Part shown: positions 16,486 through 25,406 of the stretch, one piece after another | Layout of the letters: every line of letters begins with the position of its first letter | Position numbering within the stretch: position 1 is the first letter of the stretch | NCBI GenBank assembly: GCA_902774005.1 | Contig: CACYGK010000011.1 | Coordinates: 1 to 64,000 of the forward strand | Source of the DNA: an uncultured Bacteroidales bacterium | GTDB lineage: Bacteria > Bacteroidota > Bacteroidia > Bacteroidales > Bacteroidaceae | Reading direction: 5' to 3' | Length of the DNA stretch: 64,000 nt | Notes under the pieces: model-generated | Databases searched by the model: none | What the model was told of the DNA's origin: nothing | The model's input: the letters and a program-made list of their open reading frames with translations, nothing else | Made by a program: the position numbers and the translations under genes

Positions 16486-18223
16486 ATATCTTTCCGTTAT
16501 CATCAATAAGCAATATCGTGAGTTCACCCGCAGGCAGAAGTGGTTTGCAATGTTCGTAGCAATGACTGATTACTACGGAGGCGAAATTTTCAATCTGATA
16601 GGAGGGTATCCTCTTCCACAAATCCCGAGCAAGAGTAATGTCACTGATACAAACAGTTATATCTGATTCGTTCAGCATCTGCTGAATAAATTCCATATCC
16701 ATCGTAGTCTTGCTACTATGAGTATCCAGATTGCCCGCAGCTAGTTTGACGGCTTTACCCAGCATGACTCCGAGTGTGATCTTCCCGATTCCAAGTTCAG
16801 AAGCTATCCGAAGTGTCTCACCTATATAATTACCATATTGTACAAAAGCCTGAGCAGGCAGATCAGGATAAAAGGCTTTAAGATATTGTTCGCTTTTGAA
16901 ACCGCTGTTTATGACCACTCTATCCGCACCAATGGCCTTTGCCACCTCCATACATTTGCGGATACTATCAATAAAAGCCTCCTCCGAGAACGGTTTCACT
17001 ATACCGGAAACACCAATAATCGAGATACCGCCCTCAATTCCAAGACGAGGATTGAATGTACGCCTTGCTATTTCTTCGCCTTGAGGAACAGTTATAGTGA
17101 TTGACCATTGACCATTGACCATTGACCATTGTTCAATATTTCGGCGAATCATCTCTCGTGGGGCTTTATTAATGGCTGGTTCACCTGGAGGGAAATCGAA
17201 ACCAGGCAAAGTAAAAGTACCGACTCCCTCACCACCTATTATCTGAAATTCATCCGATGGACGGACTGTTGCTCTCACCTCAATACCATTCGTCACATCC
17301 GGATCGTCACCCGCCTCTTTCGTACAGTAAGCATAATCCTCCCCATAGCCGACAGGCACCATGATGGTCTCACCATCAGGCAAAAGGACAGGTACTTCCT
17401 TTGGAGTTTCTCCTTTCGTCAATCTTATCATTGAGGCAACTGCAGCTGCCGTTGCACAAGTACCCGTCGTCAGTCCACTATGCAAAGGATAGAACTCCGG
17501 AAGAAGTTTTTCGACAAACCGCCTAAGTCCATGAGGTCCATTAATAATAGTTGAGAGTTGAGAGTTGAAAGTTGAGAGTGCGGGACGCTTCAAAGCGATA
17601 ATCCGCATACCCTTCTTCTTTGCCGCTTCAACTTTCTCAGTAAAACCTCCACTTAAACCACTCTCCTTGAGCAGTATGGCATCGGCATCTACGTCAATCG
17701 TATTACCATCTTCATAGAAACATAGTTGGTTGTCGTCTGCTCCCTGCTCATGAGCCGACTGAATACTACTCTCGCGATTCAGTATCCTATATATCACCTT
17801 CACGCCCCGCGACTCCAACCATTTCAGTTTACTGATACTCTGTACACCAGTCGTAGCAAGCAGCGAATGAATATCTGTCGGTACCTGAGTGTAGTCATCT
17901 ATCCAGGTAATGTCAGCATCCCTTGGGGGATAAATACGTTCGTATCGTACCACAGGAACCTGCAACGACATCGCCACTTCTCTTATCGTCTGATGCAGCA
18001 TCGAAGCAAAAGGATGAGCTGCATCCACAATGAGACGGATGTCGTGCTCCACACAAAATTTCTGCATTCCCTCCTTATTCATAGCACCATCAATACATAC
18101 ACCATGGTGCAGACTGATGTCTTGTTCACCAGTCTTAGTACTGTAGAAATAGGGACTGCCTGCTTCCTCCAGTACCTCTGCGGCTTTGCGTCCTTCAGTA
18201 GTTCCTCCGAATACGAGTATCAT
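16475..18223 (-). CDS. cbiJ/cbiD: Fused precorrin-6A reductase (CbiJ) and CbiD methyltransferase
   Basis: 582 residues. Residues 1 to ~245 are CbiJ/CobK, which reduces (cobalt-)precorrin-6A: MILVFGGTTEGRKAAE, the DAAHPFA motif, and LLKESGLSGGFTEKV. From about 250 (HSGLTTGTCATAAAVA) the protein is CbiD, which methylates C1 of cobalt-precorrin-5B, with the conserved FNPRLGIEGGISIIG and DTHSSKTTMD segments. The junction contains STFNSQLSTI (array at 17551-17578), and the CbiD part contains EQWSMVNGQWSI (array at 17101-17130). Both peptides are encoded by heptamer repeats. It follows cbiG-cbiF directly with no gap. Confidence 0.9.
   Translation of the reverse strand: MILVFGGTTEGRKAAEVLEEAGSPYFYSTKTGEQDISLHHGVCIDGAMNKEGMQKFCVEHDIRLIVDAAHPFASMLHQTIREVAMSLQVPVVRYERIYPPRDADITWIDDYTQVPTDIHSLLATTGVQSISKLKWLESRGVKVIYRILNRESSIQSAHEQGADDNQLCFYEDGNTIDVDADAILLKESGLSGGFTEKVEAAKKKGMRIIALKRPALSTFNSQLSTIINGPHGLRRFVEKLLPEFYPLHSGLTTGTCATAAAVASMIRLTKGETPKEVPVLLPDGETIMVPVGYGEDYAYCTKEAGDDPDVTNGIEVRATVRPSDEFQIIGGEGVGTFTLPGFDFPPGEPAINKAPREMIRRNIEQWSMVNGQWSITITVPQGEEIARRTFNPRLGIEGGISIIGVSGIVKPFSEEAFIDSIRKCMEVAKAIGADRVVINSGFKSEQYLKAFYPDLPAQAFVQYGNYIGETLRIASELGIGKITLGVMLGKAVKLAAGNLDTHSSKTTMDMEFIQQMLNESDITVCISDITLARDLWKRIPSYQIENFASVVISHCYEHCKPLLPAGELTILLIDDNGKIYAL
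17101..17130 (-). repeat. Heptamer array inside cbiD domain, TTGACCA x4
   Basis: Four TTGACCA units (plus-strand notation); on the coding strand the unit is TGGTCAA, open in all frames, giving WSMVNGQW. A related array (GTTGAGA/GTTGAAA x4, 17551-17578) lies in the linker of the same gene. Confidence 0.9.
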
Positions 18224-20011
18224 TTATTCTTTTTCACCTTTACGGAAAAGGTGGGTGAAATGCTTGTTGTACAATTCGGATAATCCTTGGCGGTTGTCGA
18301 TGGCTTCGCCAACTACGAGCATCGTGGTAAGGGTGAGATTATTGTCATGAACCATCTTTGCCAGTTCTTTCAGTGTACCACGATAAATCTTCTGGTCAGG
18401 CCACGTGAGGTGATAGCAGGCTGCAACGGGGGTATCCTCGGGATATTCCTGCAAGAGTTCTTTCTGCACATCATCGACTATAGCAGCAGAAAGGAAGATA
18501 CACATGGTACTCTGACTCTTCGCAAGTAGGTGGAGCTGTTCTTTCTCCGGCATGGGTGTGCGTCCCTCACCACGAGTGAGGATGATGGTCTGTGTACGTT
18601 CCGGAATGGTGAACTGACTCCTTAGTTCGGCAGCTGCTGCAAGGAAACTGCTGATGCCAGGTGTGATGTGATAGTCCATTTGGTTGGCATCAAAGAACGC
18701 CATCTGTTCCTGAATGGCACCGAAGATACAGGGGTCACCTGTATGCAGACGTACTATATAATGCCCCTTGTCATAATGCTGCTTCATCAGTTGGCATTGT
18801 TCCTCAAGGTTCATGTCGGCAGACGAACGTACCACAGCCCCCTGTTTATGGCATTCGGTAAGTGCCTTGGGAACAAGGGAACCGGCATATAATATAAGGT
18901 CTGCCTTCTCTAACATCTTCCTGCCTTTCACACTTACCAAATCAGGGTCACCCGGTCCGGCACCTACTATTTCTATATGTCCGCTTTTTGTTCTGAGATG
19001 TTTTTCGTCGAACGCAAGTGCTGCCGTCCAGTTCTTGCCTTTAACCTTGGGAATGATAAGTTTGCCATGATTTGAACCAAGTATGGCAGCAGCCTCACAC
19101 ACACTGGGTGTACCCACATGTTTTGACACAGTATCACTTGGATTGGGTACTTCTACTTTCGAGAGTTCATCAGCATTAAAGAAAGCTACCTCCTCGCCCA
19201 ACTCCTCTGTAAGCATCCCGACAAAGGGTTCGTCAGACTTTACATCAATAGTACAGTAGCGATGCGAACAAGGTAACACTCCCCTCTTTGCAAAGGCATC
19301 GGCTATCTCGTCATAAATGAAAGCATAGTCCTCGGGATGGTGCGCCAATCCGAAACCAATAGTACCCACCATAGGTACGAAATGTAGTTCGAGCATCCCT
19401 TCCGGTGCGTAACGTATAAATGGAGACACGATGATGAGCAGCTTATATTTCTTGGAGTCAGCCTCATCGATACTATCAATGATGGTTACATGCTCAGGCT
19501 TTGTAGCTTCGAGATAGTCCGTTCCCTCATCACGGACATCTAGCAGAAGGGCTGTAGGCTGACGGTTGACGAATGCAAAGATGCAGTCGTTCATATCATC
19601 TATCTCACTTGCTACAGGCCAGTCGAAACGTTCCTCAAAAGTATCCAAAGCCCACAGTCCTGCATTGTCACTCTGAGTAGTTACTACCTCACGTGCTCCG
19701 ATAATTGCTGCAATCTCTCGTGTCAGTTCGTTGGCACCACCCACATGTCCGGAAAGTACGGAGATAGCATTCTGTCCCAGACTGTCTATACATACAACAG
19801 CAGGATCAGTGTGCTTGTCATTGACAAGAGGTGCGATAGTACGTACACAAATACCCATTGCACCGATAAAAACGAAAGCATCATACTTTGACCATTGACT
19901 GCTGACAATCGAACGTTCAATGACAGTAGCACCCAACTCTCTTTTCAGTATTGAGGCAATCTCGTTTCCCGCTTCACTTATTTGTATTATGGCTATTTTC
20001 CTTTTCTGCAT
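18224..20011 (-). CDS. cbiG/cbiF: Fused CbiG hydrolase and precorrin-4 C11-methyltransferase (CbiF)
   Basis: 595 residues. The N-terminal ~340 residues are CbiG, which opens the delta-lactone ring of cobalt-precorrin-5A: FIGAMGICVRTIAPL, LSGHVGGANELTREIA, and GTIGFGLAHH, then a C-terminal CbiG domain to ~335. From ~347 (HIEIVGAGPGDPDLVSVKG) it is a SAM-dependent tetrapyrrole methylase matching CbiF/CobM: LILYAGSLVP, RLHTGDPCIFGAIQEQM, TPGISSFLAAAA. A short array (TTGACCA/TTGACTG, 19888-19908) encodes SSQWSKY near residue 40. It overlaps cbiE-cbiT by 19 bp. Confidence 0.9.
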   Translation of the reverse strand: MQKRKIAIIQISEAGNEIASILKRELGATVIERSIVSSQWSKYDAFVFIGAMGICVRTIAPLVNDKHTDPAVVCIDSLGQNAISVLSGHVGGANELTREIAAIIGAREVVTTQSDNAGLWALDTFEERFDWPVASEIDDMNDCIFAFVNRQPTALLLDVRDEGTDYLEATKPEHVTIIDSIDEADSKKYKLLIIVSPFIRYAPEGMLELHFVPMVGTIGFGLAHHPEDYAFIYDEIADAFAKRGVLPCSHRYCTIDVKSDEPFVGMLTEELGEEVAFFNADELSKVEVPNPSDTVSKHVGTPSVCEAAAILGSNHGKLIIPKVKGKNWTAALAFDEKHLRTKSGHIEIVGAGPGDPDLVSVKGRKMLEKADLILYAGSLVPKALTECHKQGAVVRSSADMNLEEQCQLMKQHYDKGHYIVRLHTGDPCIFGAIQEQMAFFDANQMDYHITPGISSFLAAAAELRSQFTIPERTQTIILTRGEGRTPMPEKEQLHLLAKSQSTMCIFLSAAIVDDVQKELLQEYPEDTPVAACYHLTWPDQKIYRGTLKELAKMVHDNNLTLTTMLVVGEAIDNRQGLSELYNKHFTHLFRKGEKE

Positions 20012-21216
20012 TTAAGTATTGTTATTGGATGATTATCGTTGAGAATTATCTTCATGGGCGGTTCTTGCTTCAGTCCTAACGCCTCGCAAGCCTCATTCCA
20101 CATCTGTCTGCTGTCGGTAGTAACCTTCGGAGCCACCACACTGTTCATTACTATCACCCCGTTAGGGGACAGCTCCGTAAGGACACGTTCCATTATCTCC
20201 TTAAGCCTGCCTCCATGTCCACCAATGAATACAGCATCAGGACGAGGAAATGCTGTGATGTCTATTTCGAGGAAATCACCCATATGGACATTGATGCCTG
20301 GTGCACCAAACCGATGGGCATTCTCCTGTATTATATCCTTGCATTCAGGACGTATCTCGAAACTATGTATCTCCAGATGAGGGAATTGCAAACATGCCTC
20401 TATCGATACACTTCCCGTGCAGAATCCGATGTCCCAGAATACACGTCGTTTCGACAACTCCAATGCTTGCAGTGTCAAGAGTCGGATGGGCATCTTCGTA
20501 ATCATCTTCTCACGACCATCAAGCAGGGAGAACTCCGCATCTGGGATACCAAAAGGTCTTGTACGCTCTGTGCCTTTCCCACAAAGAATCACACAGTTTG
20601 GCATAGCAAAATCCTTTTCGGTAGCTTCTTCAAGGGAAAGTACAGTCACCTTCTCTTCACTTGGATTTCCCATACGCTCACCCACATGGATGGTATAGTC
20701 TTTGTAACCATAATCGAGCATTCGTTTCGCAATGGCAGATGGAGTATGTTCCCTATCAGTCAACACACCTATCTTCGAGGCATCCTCAATAAGAGCTTTG
20801 TCGAACTCTTGCCAGGGACGTCCTGTCAGCGACACAATCCTCAAGTCATGATAAGGCATAACCAACCTATGTGCCAGCATCTGCAAAGAGTTCATCGTCG
20901 GATAGACAACGACCTCTGCCCCAGGCATCCTTTGTCTGATAGTATTGGCAAAGCCATAAAACAAAGGGTCACCACTGGCAAATGTTATAATTGACATTTG
21001 ACATTTGACAATTGACAACTCTTTGTATTCTTCGAAGACCTTGTCCAAAGGTACAACAATGTCGATCCACCGGGCATTCTCAGGCAGTAAAGGGGCTACT
21101 ATCTCATGATGGCGTTTACCACCTGAAAAAAACTTTCCATTCTTGATAATCTCCAACACCTCAGGCGGAAAGAACGGTTTCGGATTGTCTGTTATACCTA
21201 TGACGATAAATCTCAT
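19993..21216 (-). CDS. cobL: Precorrin-6Y C5,15-methyltransferase (CbiE-CbiT fusion)
   Basis: 407 residues. Residues 1 to ~205 are the CbiE tetrapyrrole methylase acting at C5; from ~215 the Rossmann methyltransferase CbiT acts at C15 with decarboxylation (SAM motif VFWDIGFCTGSVSIEA, then PDAVFIGGHGGRLKEI). In the CbiE domain the stretch SIVKCQMSIITFASGD is encoded by a TTGACAT/TTGACAA heptamer array (20991-21018) directly before the conserved ASGDPLFYG motif. Fusion of these two activities is the rule in CobL proteins. It overlaps cbiH-cbiC by ATGA. Confidence 0.92.
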   Translation of the reverse strand: MRFIVIGITDNPKPFFPPEVLEIIKNGKFFSGGKRHHEIVAPLLPENARWIDIVVPLDKVFEEYKELSIVKCQMSIITFASGDPLFYGFANTIRQRMPGAEVVVYPTMNSLQMLAHRLVMPYHDLRIVSLTGRPWQEFDKALIEDASKIGVLTDREHTPSAIAKRMLDYGYKDYTIHVGERMGNPSEEKVTVLSLEEATEKDFAMPNCVILCGKGTERTRPFGIPDAEFSLLDGREKMITKMPIRLLTLQALELSKRRVFWDIGFCTGSVSIEACLQFPHLEIHSFEIRPECKDIIQENAHRFGAPGINVHMGDFLEIDITAFPRPDAVFIGGHGGRLKEIMERVLTELSPNGVIVMNSVVAPKVTTDSRQMWNEACEALGLKQEPPMKIILNDNHPITILKCRKGK

Positions 21217-22628
21217 AAATCACGTCCAGGTTTTAATTGTTCTGCATCGTCGAAGGTAAGTATCGCATTACAAAGGGTTGCAGCAAGATTAGAGCCTCCT
21301 TTTCTACCTTCAACAATAATCTTAGGTATTTGCTTCAAAGTCTTAACGGCATGTTTGCTTTCACATACATGTACAAAACCCACAGGAGCAGCAATGATAC
21401 CGGCAGGATGCATCTTGCCCTTACGCACTAAGTCGCATATTTCAAAGAGTGCAGTCGGGGCATTACCCACAACATAAAGTGCCTCGGGATATTCTTCTGC
21501 AGCCAGATGCATACAAGCCTGACTACGTGTAATACCTTTCTCGTCAGCCATCTGTTTGGAACGTAGGTCATTGATGTAGCAATGCACCTGAATACCCAGT
21601 CTCTCCAAAGCTCCTTTACGGATACCGCTTGCAGCCATCGAGACGTCAGTTACAATATGTCGCAACATACCGTCTTTTACCTTATTGTATATAATCTCCG
21701 TTGCACGATCGTCCATCCACAGACAGTCTTCCATACCGAAATCCACGGTAGTATGTATGGCATGAAGCAAAGGCCAAAGACGCCACGTTGGCACATTAGG
21801 ATACTTCATCTCGGAAAGAATCGTACGGAAACTTTCCATCATAATAGATTGACCGGGGTTCTCTAACCTCTCACCTCTAAACTCTAACCCATAATTACTA
21901 TAGTATCCACGAGGTGTAATGAAATTCCCATCTGCTATATACGACTGCGAGTTACCAATCAGGATGACAGTGAACATATCCACATCCTCAGGGTCGAACT
22001 CACCGAGAGTAGTCACCTTCACCTCTTGCTCCTCACGCCCTGCCTGACGCACATAACCCACTGGAGTATCGGCACTCCTTTCTTGCAAGAATAATTCTAT
22101 GAGACGATAGAGTTGCCAATAGCGTCCATGCGATTTAGGATTATAGATGGCAGTGACAAAATCACCCATAGCAGCCGCCTTGATGCGTTTTTCTATAATA
22201 GACCAGGGAGTCATCAGGTCTGAAAGAGAGATGATGCACGTATCATGACCAATGGGAGCACCAAGCAGTGAAGCTGCCTTCTGGAAAGCAGAAATGCCAG
22301 GAAGAGTACAGATATCAATATCCGCACCCGTTTGTTCCTTCATCTGGTAAATAAGCGGAGCCATTCCATACATTCCAGCATCACCCGAGGATATCACTAC
22401 CACTACCTTTCCCTGTTCTGCCAATCGGAAAGCCTCCTCAGCACGTTCACGTTCCTTTTTCATTCCCGTGTCAATACACTCGCACCCAGGTTTCACATAC
22501 CCCTCTATGAATTGGAAGTAATACTTATACCCCACAACTACATCTGCCTCCCCTATCGCTTCAAGAACAGCAGGAGTGATGTCTTCTTTACTGCCAGGTC
22601 CTATGCCTGCCACAATTATTTTTCCCAT
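21213..22628 (-). CDS. cbiH/cbiC: Fused precorrin-3B C17-methyltransferase (CbiH) and precorrin-8X methylmutase (CbiC)
   Basis: 471 residues. Residues 1 to ~245 are CbiH/CobJ, the ring-contracting methylase (GIGPGSKEDITPAV, SSGDAGMYGMAPL, CTLPGISAFQKAASLLGAP). From ~262 the methylmutase CbiC/CobH follows, moving the C11 methyl to C12, with the catalytic His in LLHAIHTTVDFG and a C-terminal GNAPTALFEICDL and EGRKGGSNLAAT region. The linker GLEFRGERLENPG is encoded by a TCTAACC-type heptamer array (21862-21889). First gene of a four-gene operon of fusion proteins. No riboswitch lies in the 46 bp upstream. Confidence 0.92.
   Translation of the reverse strand: MGKIIVAGIGPGSKEDITPAVLEAIGEADVVVGYKYYFQFIEGYVKPGCECIDTGMKKERERAEEAFRLAEQGKVVVVISSGDAGMYGMAPLIYQMKEQTGADIDICTLPGISAFQKAASLLGAPIGHDTCIISLSDLMTPWSIIEKRIKAAAMGDFVTAIYNPKSHGRYWQLYRLIELFLQERSADTPVGYVRQAGREEQEVKVTTLGEFDPEDVDMFTVILIGNSQSYIADGNFITPRGYYSNYGLEFRGERLENPGQSIMMESFRTILSEMKYPNVPTWRLWPLLHAIHTTVDFGMEDCLWMDDRATEIIYNKVKDGMLRHIVTDVSMAASGIRKGALERLGIQVHCYINDLRSKQMADEKGITRSQACMHLAAEEYPEALYVVGNAPTALFEICDLVRKGKMHPAGIIAAPVGFVHVCESKHAVKTLKQIPKIIVEGRKGGSNLAATLCNAILTFDDAEQLKPGRDL
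21862..21889 (-). repeat. Heptamer array at the CbiH-CbiC domain linker
   Basis: Four units TCTAACC, TCTCACC, TCTAAAC, TCTAACC (plus strand). The coding strand contains TAG in one frame, but the gene's frame avoids it. Confidence 0.75.
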
Positions 22629-22674
22629 ATCATTGACGACGGTTTACAAAATTGAAAAAATATAGTTAAATCTC

Positions 22675-23271
22675 TCAGAAGAGGACGATGGTGACGGCAC
22701 GGGCGGCTTGGGCACCATAGACGAGGGCGCCTTCGATGTCGGCTGTCTTGCTGGGTCCGCTGATGAAGGTGCCGAATTTGTAGTCGCAGAAGTATTCGTC
22801 GGACTGTTCGATGCGGGCGTATGCTTCGTGCATGTTGTTGACTATGTTCTCTTTGCTGAGCAGGATAACGAGACGCTGGGATGCAAAGCAGACGGCACGT
22901 TCTTTCATGGTCTGCGGAATCCATACGCAGGCGTTTTCTGCTACTCCGATATGTCCCTGGATGACTCCGACATCGGCAGTTTCAAGGTCCTGTGCCTGAG
23001 CTACGGTGTCGGGGTTCAGCTGTGCCTCTACGCCCGGCAGGTTGCTAGCTATGATGCCTGCATCGGAGTATATCTGACAGATGAGGGCATTGAGGTCGTC
23101 ACCTTTCTTTGCCTCAAGGAGGCGGGCTCCACCGACGGTCTGTGCCTTGGTCTTGAATTCTTCCACGGGGTCGGGATAGGTGATGGCATGGAGTGCCTTC
23201 AGAGAGGGCATATCGTAGGTCTCACGGGTGTTACTGCGCAGCCGTGAGAGGATGGCTTCTTTTGTACTCAT
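22675..23271 (-). CDS. lutC: Lactate utilization protein C (LUD domain)
   Basis: 198 residues from ATG 23271, which overlaps the lutB stop as ATGA; a slightly earlier ATG at 23283 is possible. LutC is one of three subunits of the Fe-S L-lactate oxidizing complex. The LUD-domain core is visible: VGVIQGHIGVAENACVWIP and FISGPSKTADIEGALVYGAQAA. Last gene of the lutA-lutB-lutC set. Confidence 0.88.
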   Translation of the reverse strand: MSTKEAILSRLRSNTRETYDMPSLKALHAITYPDPVEEFKTKAQTVGGARLLEAKKGDDLNALICQIYSDAGIIASNLPGVEAQLNPDTVAQAQDLETADVGVIQGHIGVAENACVWIPQTMKERAVCFASQRLVILLSKENIVNNMHEAYARIEQSDEYFCDYKFGTFISGPSKTADIEGALVYGAQAARAVTIVLF

Positions 23272-24668
23272 AGTTTCTTCCATAGTTCGTGGAACGATTT
23301 CTTCGGGAATTTCATCATCTTATGTCCGGATGCCCAAGGGTTGAAGCGGGAGTTCAGGAGGGATGAGGGCAACCAGTTGACGAGGGGTGAGAGGCGCAAT
23401 GCGAGTTTGTAGAACAGCGGATGGTTGAAGAGCAGGGACATGCCGCCCGACATGAATTTCTTCATTTCATCGGCACGACCAAGGGAGTCGAGCTGCTGGC
23501 GCCAACGGTAAACCTGCGAGGAGAGGTCGACACGTACGGGACAGACGTTGTCGCACGAGCAGCAGAGGGAGCATGCGGAGACGTTGTCGCTGTATGTCTT
23601 GGGATTGCGCAGCATGCCGAGGTTGATACCTATCGGACCTGGAATGAAGTAGGTGTAGCTGTAGCCGGCTGAGCGGCGATAGACAGGACATGTGTTCATG
23701 CAGGCTCCGCAGCGCATACATTTCAGGGTTTGCCAGTGTTCGGGGTTGCCGAGTATCTCGCTGCGTCCGTTATCGACGAGGATGATGTGCATCTCGCCAC
23801 CGGGACGCGGTCCGCGGAACTGACTGGTATAGACGGTGGTCTCCTGTCCGGTTCCGCAACGTGCCAGCAGGCGCTGGAAGACGGCAAGCGAGGAGAGGTC
23901 GGGAATGAGTTTCTCGATTCCCATCGATACGATATGCAGACGCGGGATGCTTGTGGACATGTCGGCATTGCCTTCGTTGGTACACACGACGACATCGCCT
24001 GTGGCAGCCACTCCGAAGTTGGCTCCTGTCATACCTGCTCCGGCTTCCATAAACTGACGGCGGAGGTGCATGCGTGCGACGTAGGTGAGGAACGTAGGGT
24101 CGTTCTCGTCGTGCGGCTCGGGGGATATTGCGGCATAGCCTTTGGCTATCTCATCGTAGTCGGCAATCTTACTGCGGAAACAGTCGCCAATATCTTCGCG
24201 GTGGACATGAAGGGCTGGCATGACGATATGGCTGGGAGCCAGCTGCATCATCTGAAGGATACGTTCGCCGAGGTCGGTCTCGACGACTTCTATTCCTTTT
24301 GCCTCAAGTGAGGAGTTCAGGTGGCATTCTTCGGTGAGCATGCTCTTGCTCTTCACCACTTTCTTCACATCGTGGCTCCGCAGTATGTCGTAGACTATGC
24401 TGTTGTATTCAGCGGCATCGGCAGCCCAGTGGACGTGTACTCCGTTGCGTGTGGCGTTCGCCTCGAACTGCTCCAGGTACTGTGCCAGATGGGTGGCTGT
24501 ATGTCGTTTTATCTGATCTGCCGTCTCGCGCAGTTGTTCCCACTCGGGAAGAGCCTGAGCCATGCGGTCGCGCTTCTGACGCACGGCGAAGAAGGTCTGG
24601 TCGTGACGTGTCACTACGGCTTCGTCGCGGAGGTATGCAGCGGCAGCTTTTGAATGTTGTGTACTCAT
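23268..24668 (-). CDS. lutB: Lactate utilization iron-sulfur protein LutB
   Basis: 466 residues from ATG 24668 (overlapping the lutA stop). A LUD domain occupies the first ~290 residues (GANFGVAATGDVVVCTNEGNAD); then come two cysteine clusters, CMRCGACMNTCPVYRR and CSLCCSCDNVCPV, that bind two [4Fe-4S] centres, and a DUF3390-like C-terminal tail. It oxidizes L-lactate to pyruvate with LutA and LutC. The context with lactaldehyde dehydrogenase suggests a role in deoxyhexose catabolism. Confidence 0.92.
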   Translation of the reverse strand: MSTQHSKAAAAYLRDEAVVTRHDQTFFAVRQKRDRMAQALPEWEQLRETADQIKRHTATHLAQYLEQFEANATRNGVHVHWAADAAEYNSIVYDILRSHDVKKVVKSKSMLTEECHLNSSLEAKGIEVVETDLGERILQMMQLAPSHIVMPALHVHREDIGDCFRSKIADYDEIAKGYAAISPEPHDENDPTFLTYVARMHLRRQFMEAGAGMTGANFGVAATGDVVVCTNEGNADMSTSIPRLHIVSMGIEKLIPDLSSLAVFQRLLARCGTGQETTVYTSQFRGPRPGGEMHIILVDNGRSEILGNPEHWQTLKCMRCGACMNTCPVYRRSAGYSYTYFIPGPIGINLGMLRNPKTYSDNVSACSLCCSCDNVCPVRVDLSSQVYRWRQQLDSLGRADEMKKFMSGGMSLLFNHPLFYKLALRLSPLVNWLPSSLLNSRFNPWASGHKMMKFPKKSFHELWKKL

Positions 24669-25405
24669 CTTGTCGAAGTCAGTATTTGTGCTACGTGAAT
24701 GAACTTGATGCCGAGTCCCTGTTTCTCTGCCACACCCTGCATGTGCATGAGGCATGAGGAGTCGGGACCGGTGATATACTCAGCTCCTGTCGCCATGTGG
24801 CGGCGCACCTTGTCGAGTCCCATACGTGCGGAAACGGCTGTCTCTTCAACGGAAAACATACCACCGAAACCGCAGCATTCGTCGGGGCGTTCGGGTTCGA
24901 CCACCTCAATGCCTTCAACCAGGCGGAGCAGGTCGATTATCTTATTGAAGCGGGGTATGTTTCGTTCGGAAGGGGACGAGAGACCCAGTTCGCGCACTCC
25001 GTGACAGGAGTTGTGGACACTGACCTTATGGGGGAAGTAAGCGGGCAGGGATTCGACCTTGAGTATGTCATGGAGGAACTCCACGAGGTCGACCGTCTTG
25101 CCTGCCGCCTCACACACCTTATCCTTCGCGCCCAGCAACTGGGGATGGAAGCACCGGACGTAGGCGGCACAACTGGCTGAGGGTGCAACCACATAGTCGT
25201 AGGAGCGGAAGAGTTCGTCGTATTTCTTTGCCAGGGGCACTGCCATCTTCTCGAAACCGGCATTTCCCATAGGCTGTCCGCAGCAGGTCTGACGTTCGGG
25301 GTATTCAACATCAAGTCCGAGGGAGCGTAATAACTTCAATGTCGATACGCCTACCTCGGGGTAGAGCGCATCGACATAACAGGGGACAAATAATCCTATT
25401 TTCAT
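24665..25405 (-). CDS. lutA: Lactate utilization protein LutA (CCG domains)
   Basis: 246 residues from ATG 25405. Two CCG domains with RQTCCGQPMGNAG (~35) and DECCGFGGMFSVEE (~190) coordinate Fe-S clusters; HNSCHGVRELG is also conserved. Starts 1 bp after the aldA stop on the same strand, so it is probably co-transcribed with aldA. Confidence 0.92.
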   Translation of the reverse strand: MKIGLFVPCYVDALYPEVGVSTLKLLRSLGLDVEYPERQTCCGQPMGNAGFEKMAVPLAKKYDELFRSYDYVVAPSASCAAYVRCFHPQLLGAKDKVCEAAGKTVDLVEFLHDILKVESLPAYFPHKVSVHNSCHGVRELGLSSPSERNIPRFNKIIDLLRLVEGIEVVEPERPDECCGFGGMFSVEETAVSARMGLDKVRRHMATGAEYITGPDSSCLMHMQGVAEKQGLGIKFIHVAQILTSTR

Positions 25406-25406
25406 C

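Noticed and set aside
22629..22674. Riboswitch before the cbiH operon
   Set aside because: The 46-bp gap to lutC is too short and contains none of the cobalamin aptamer motifs.
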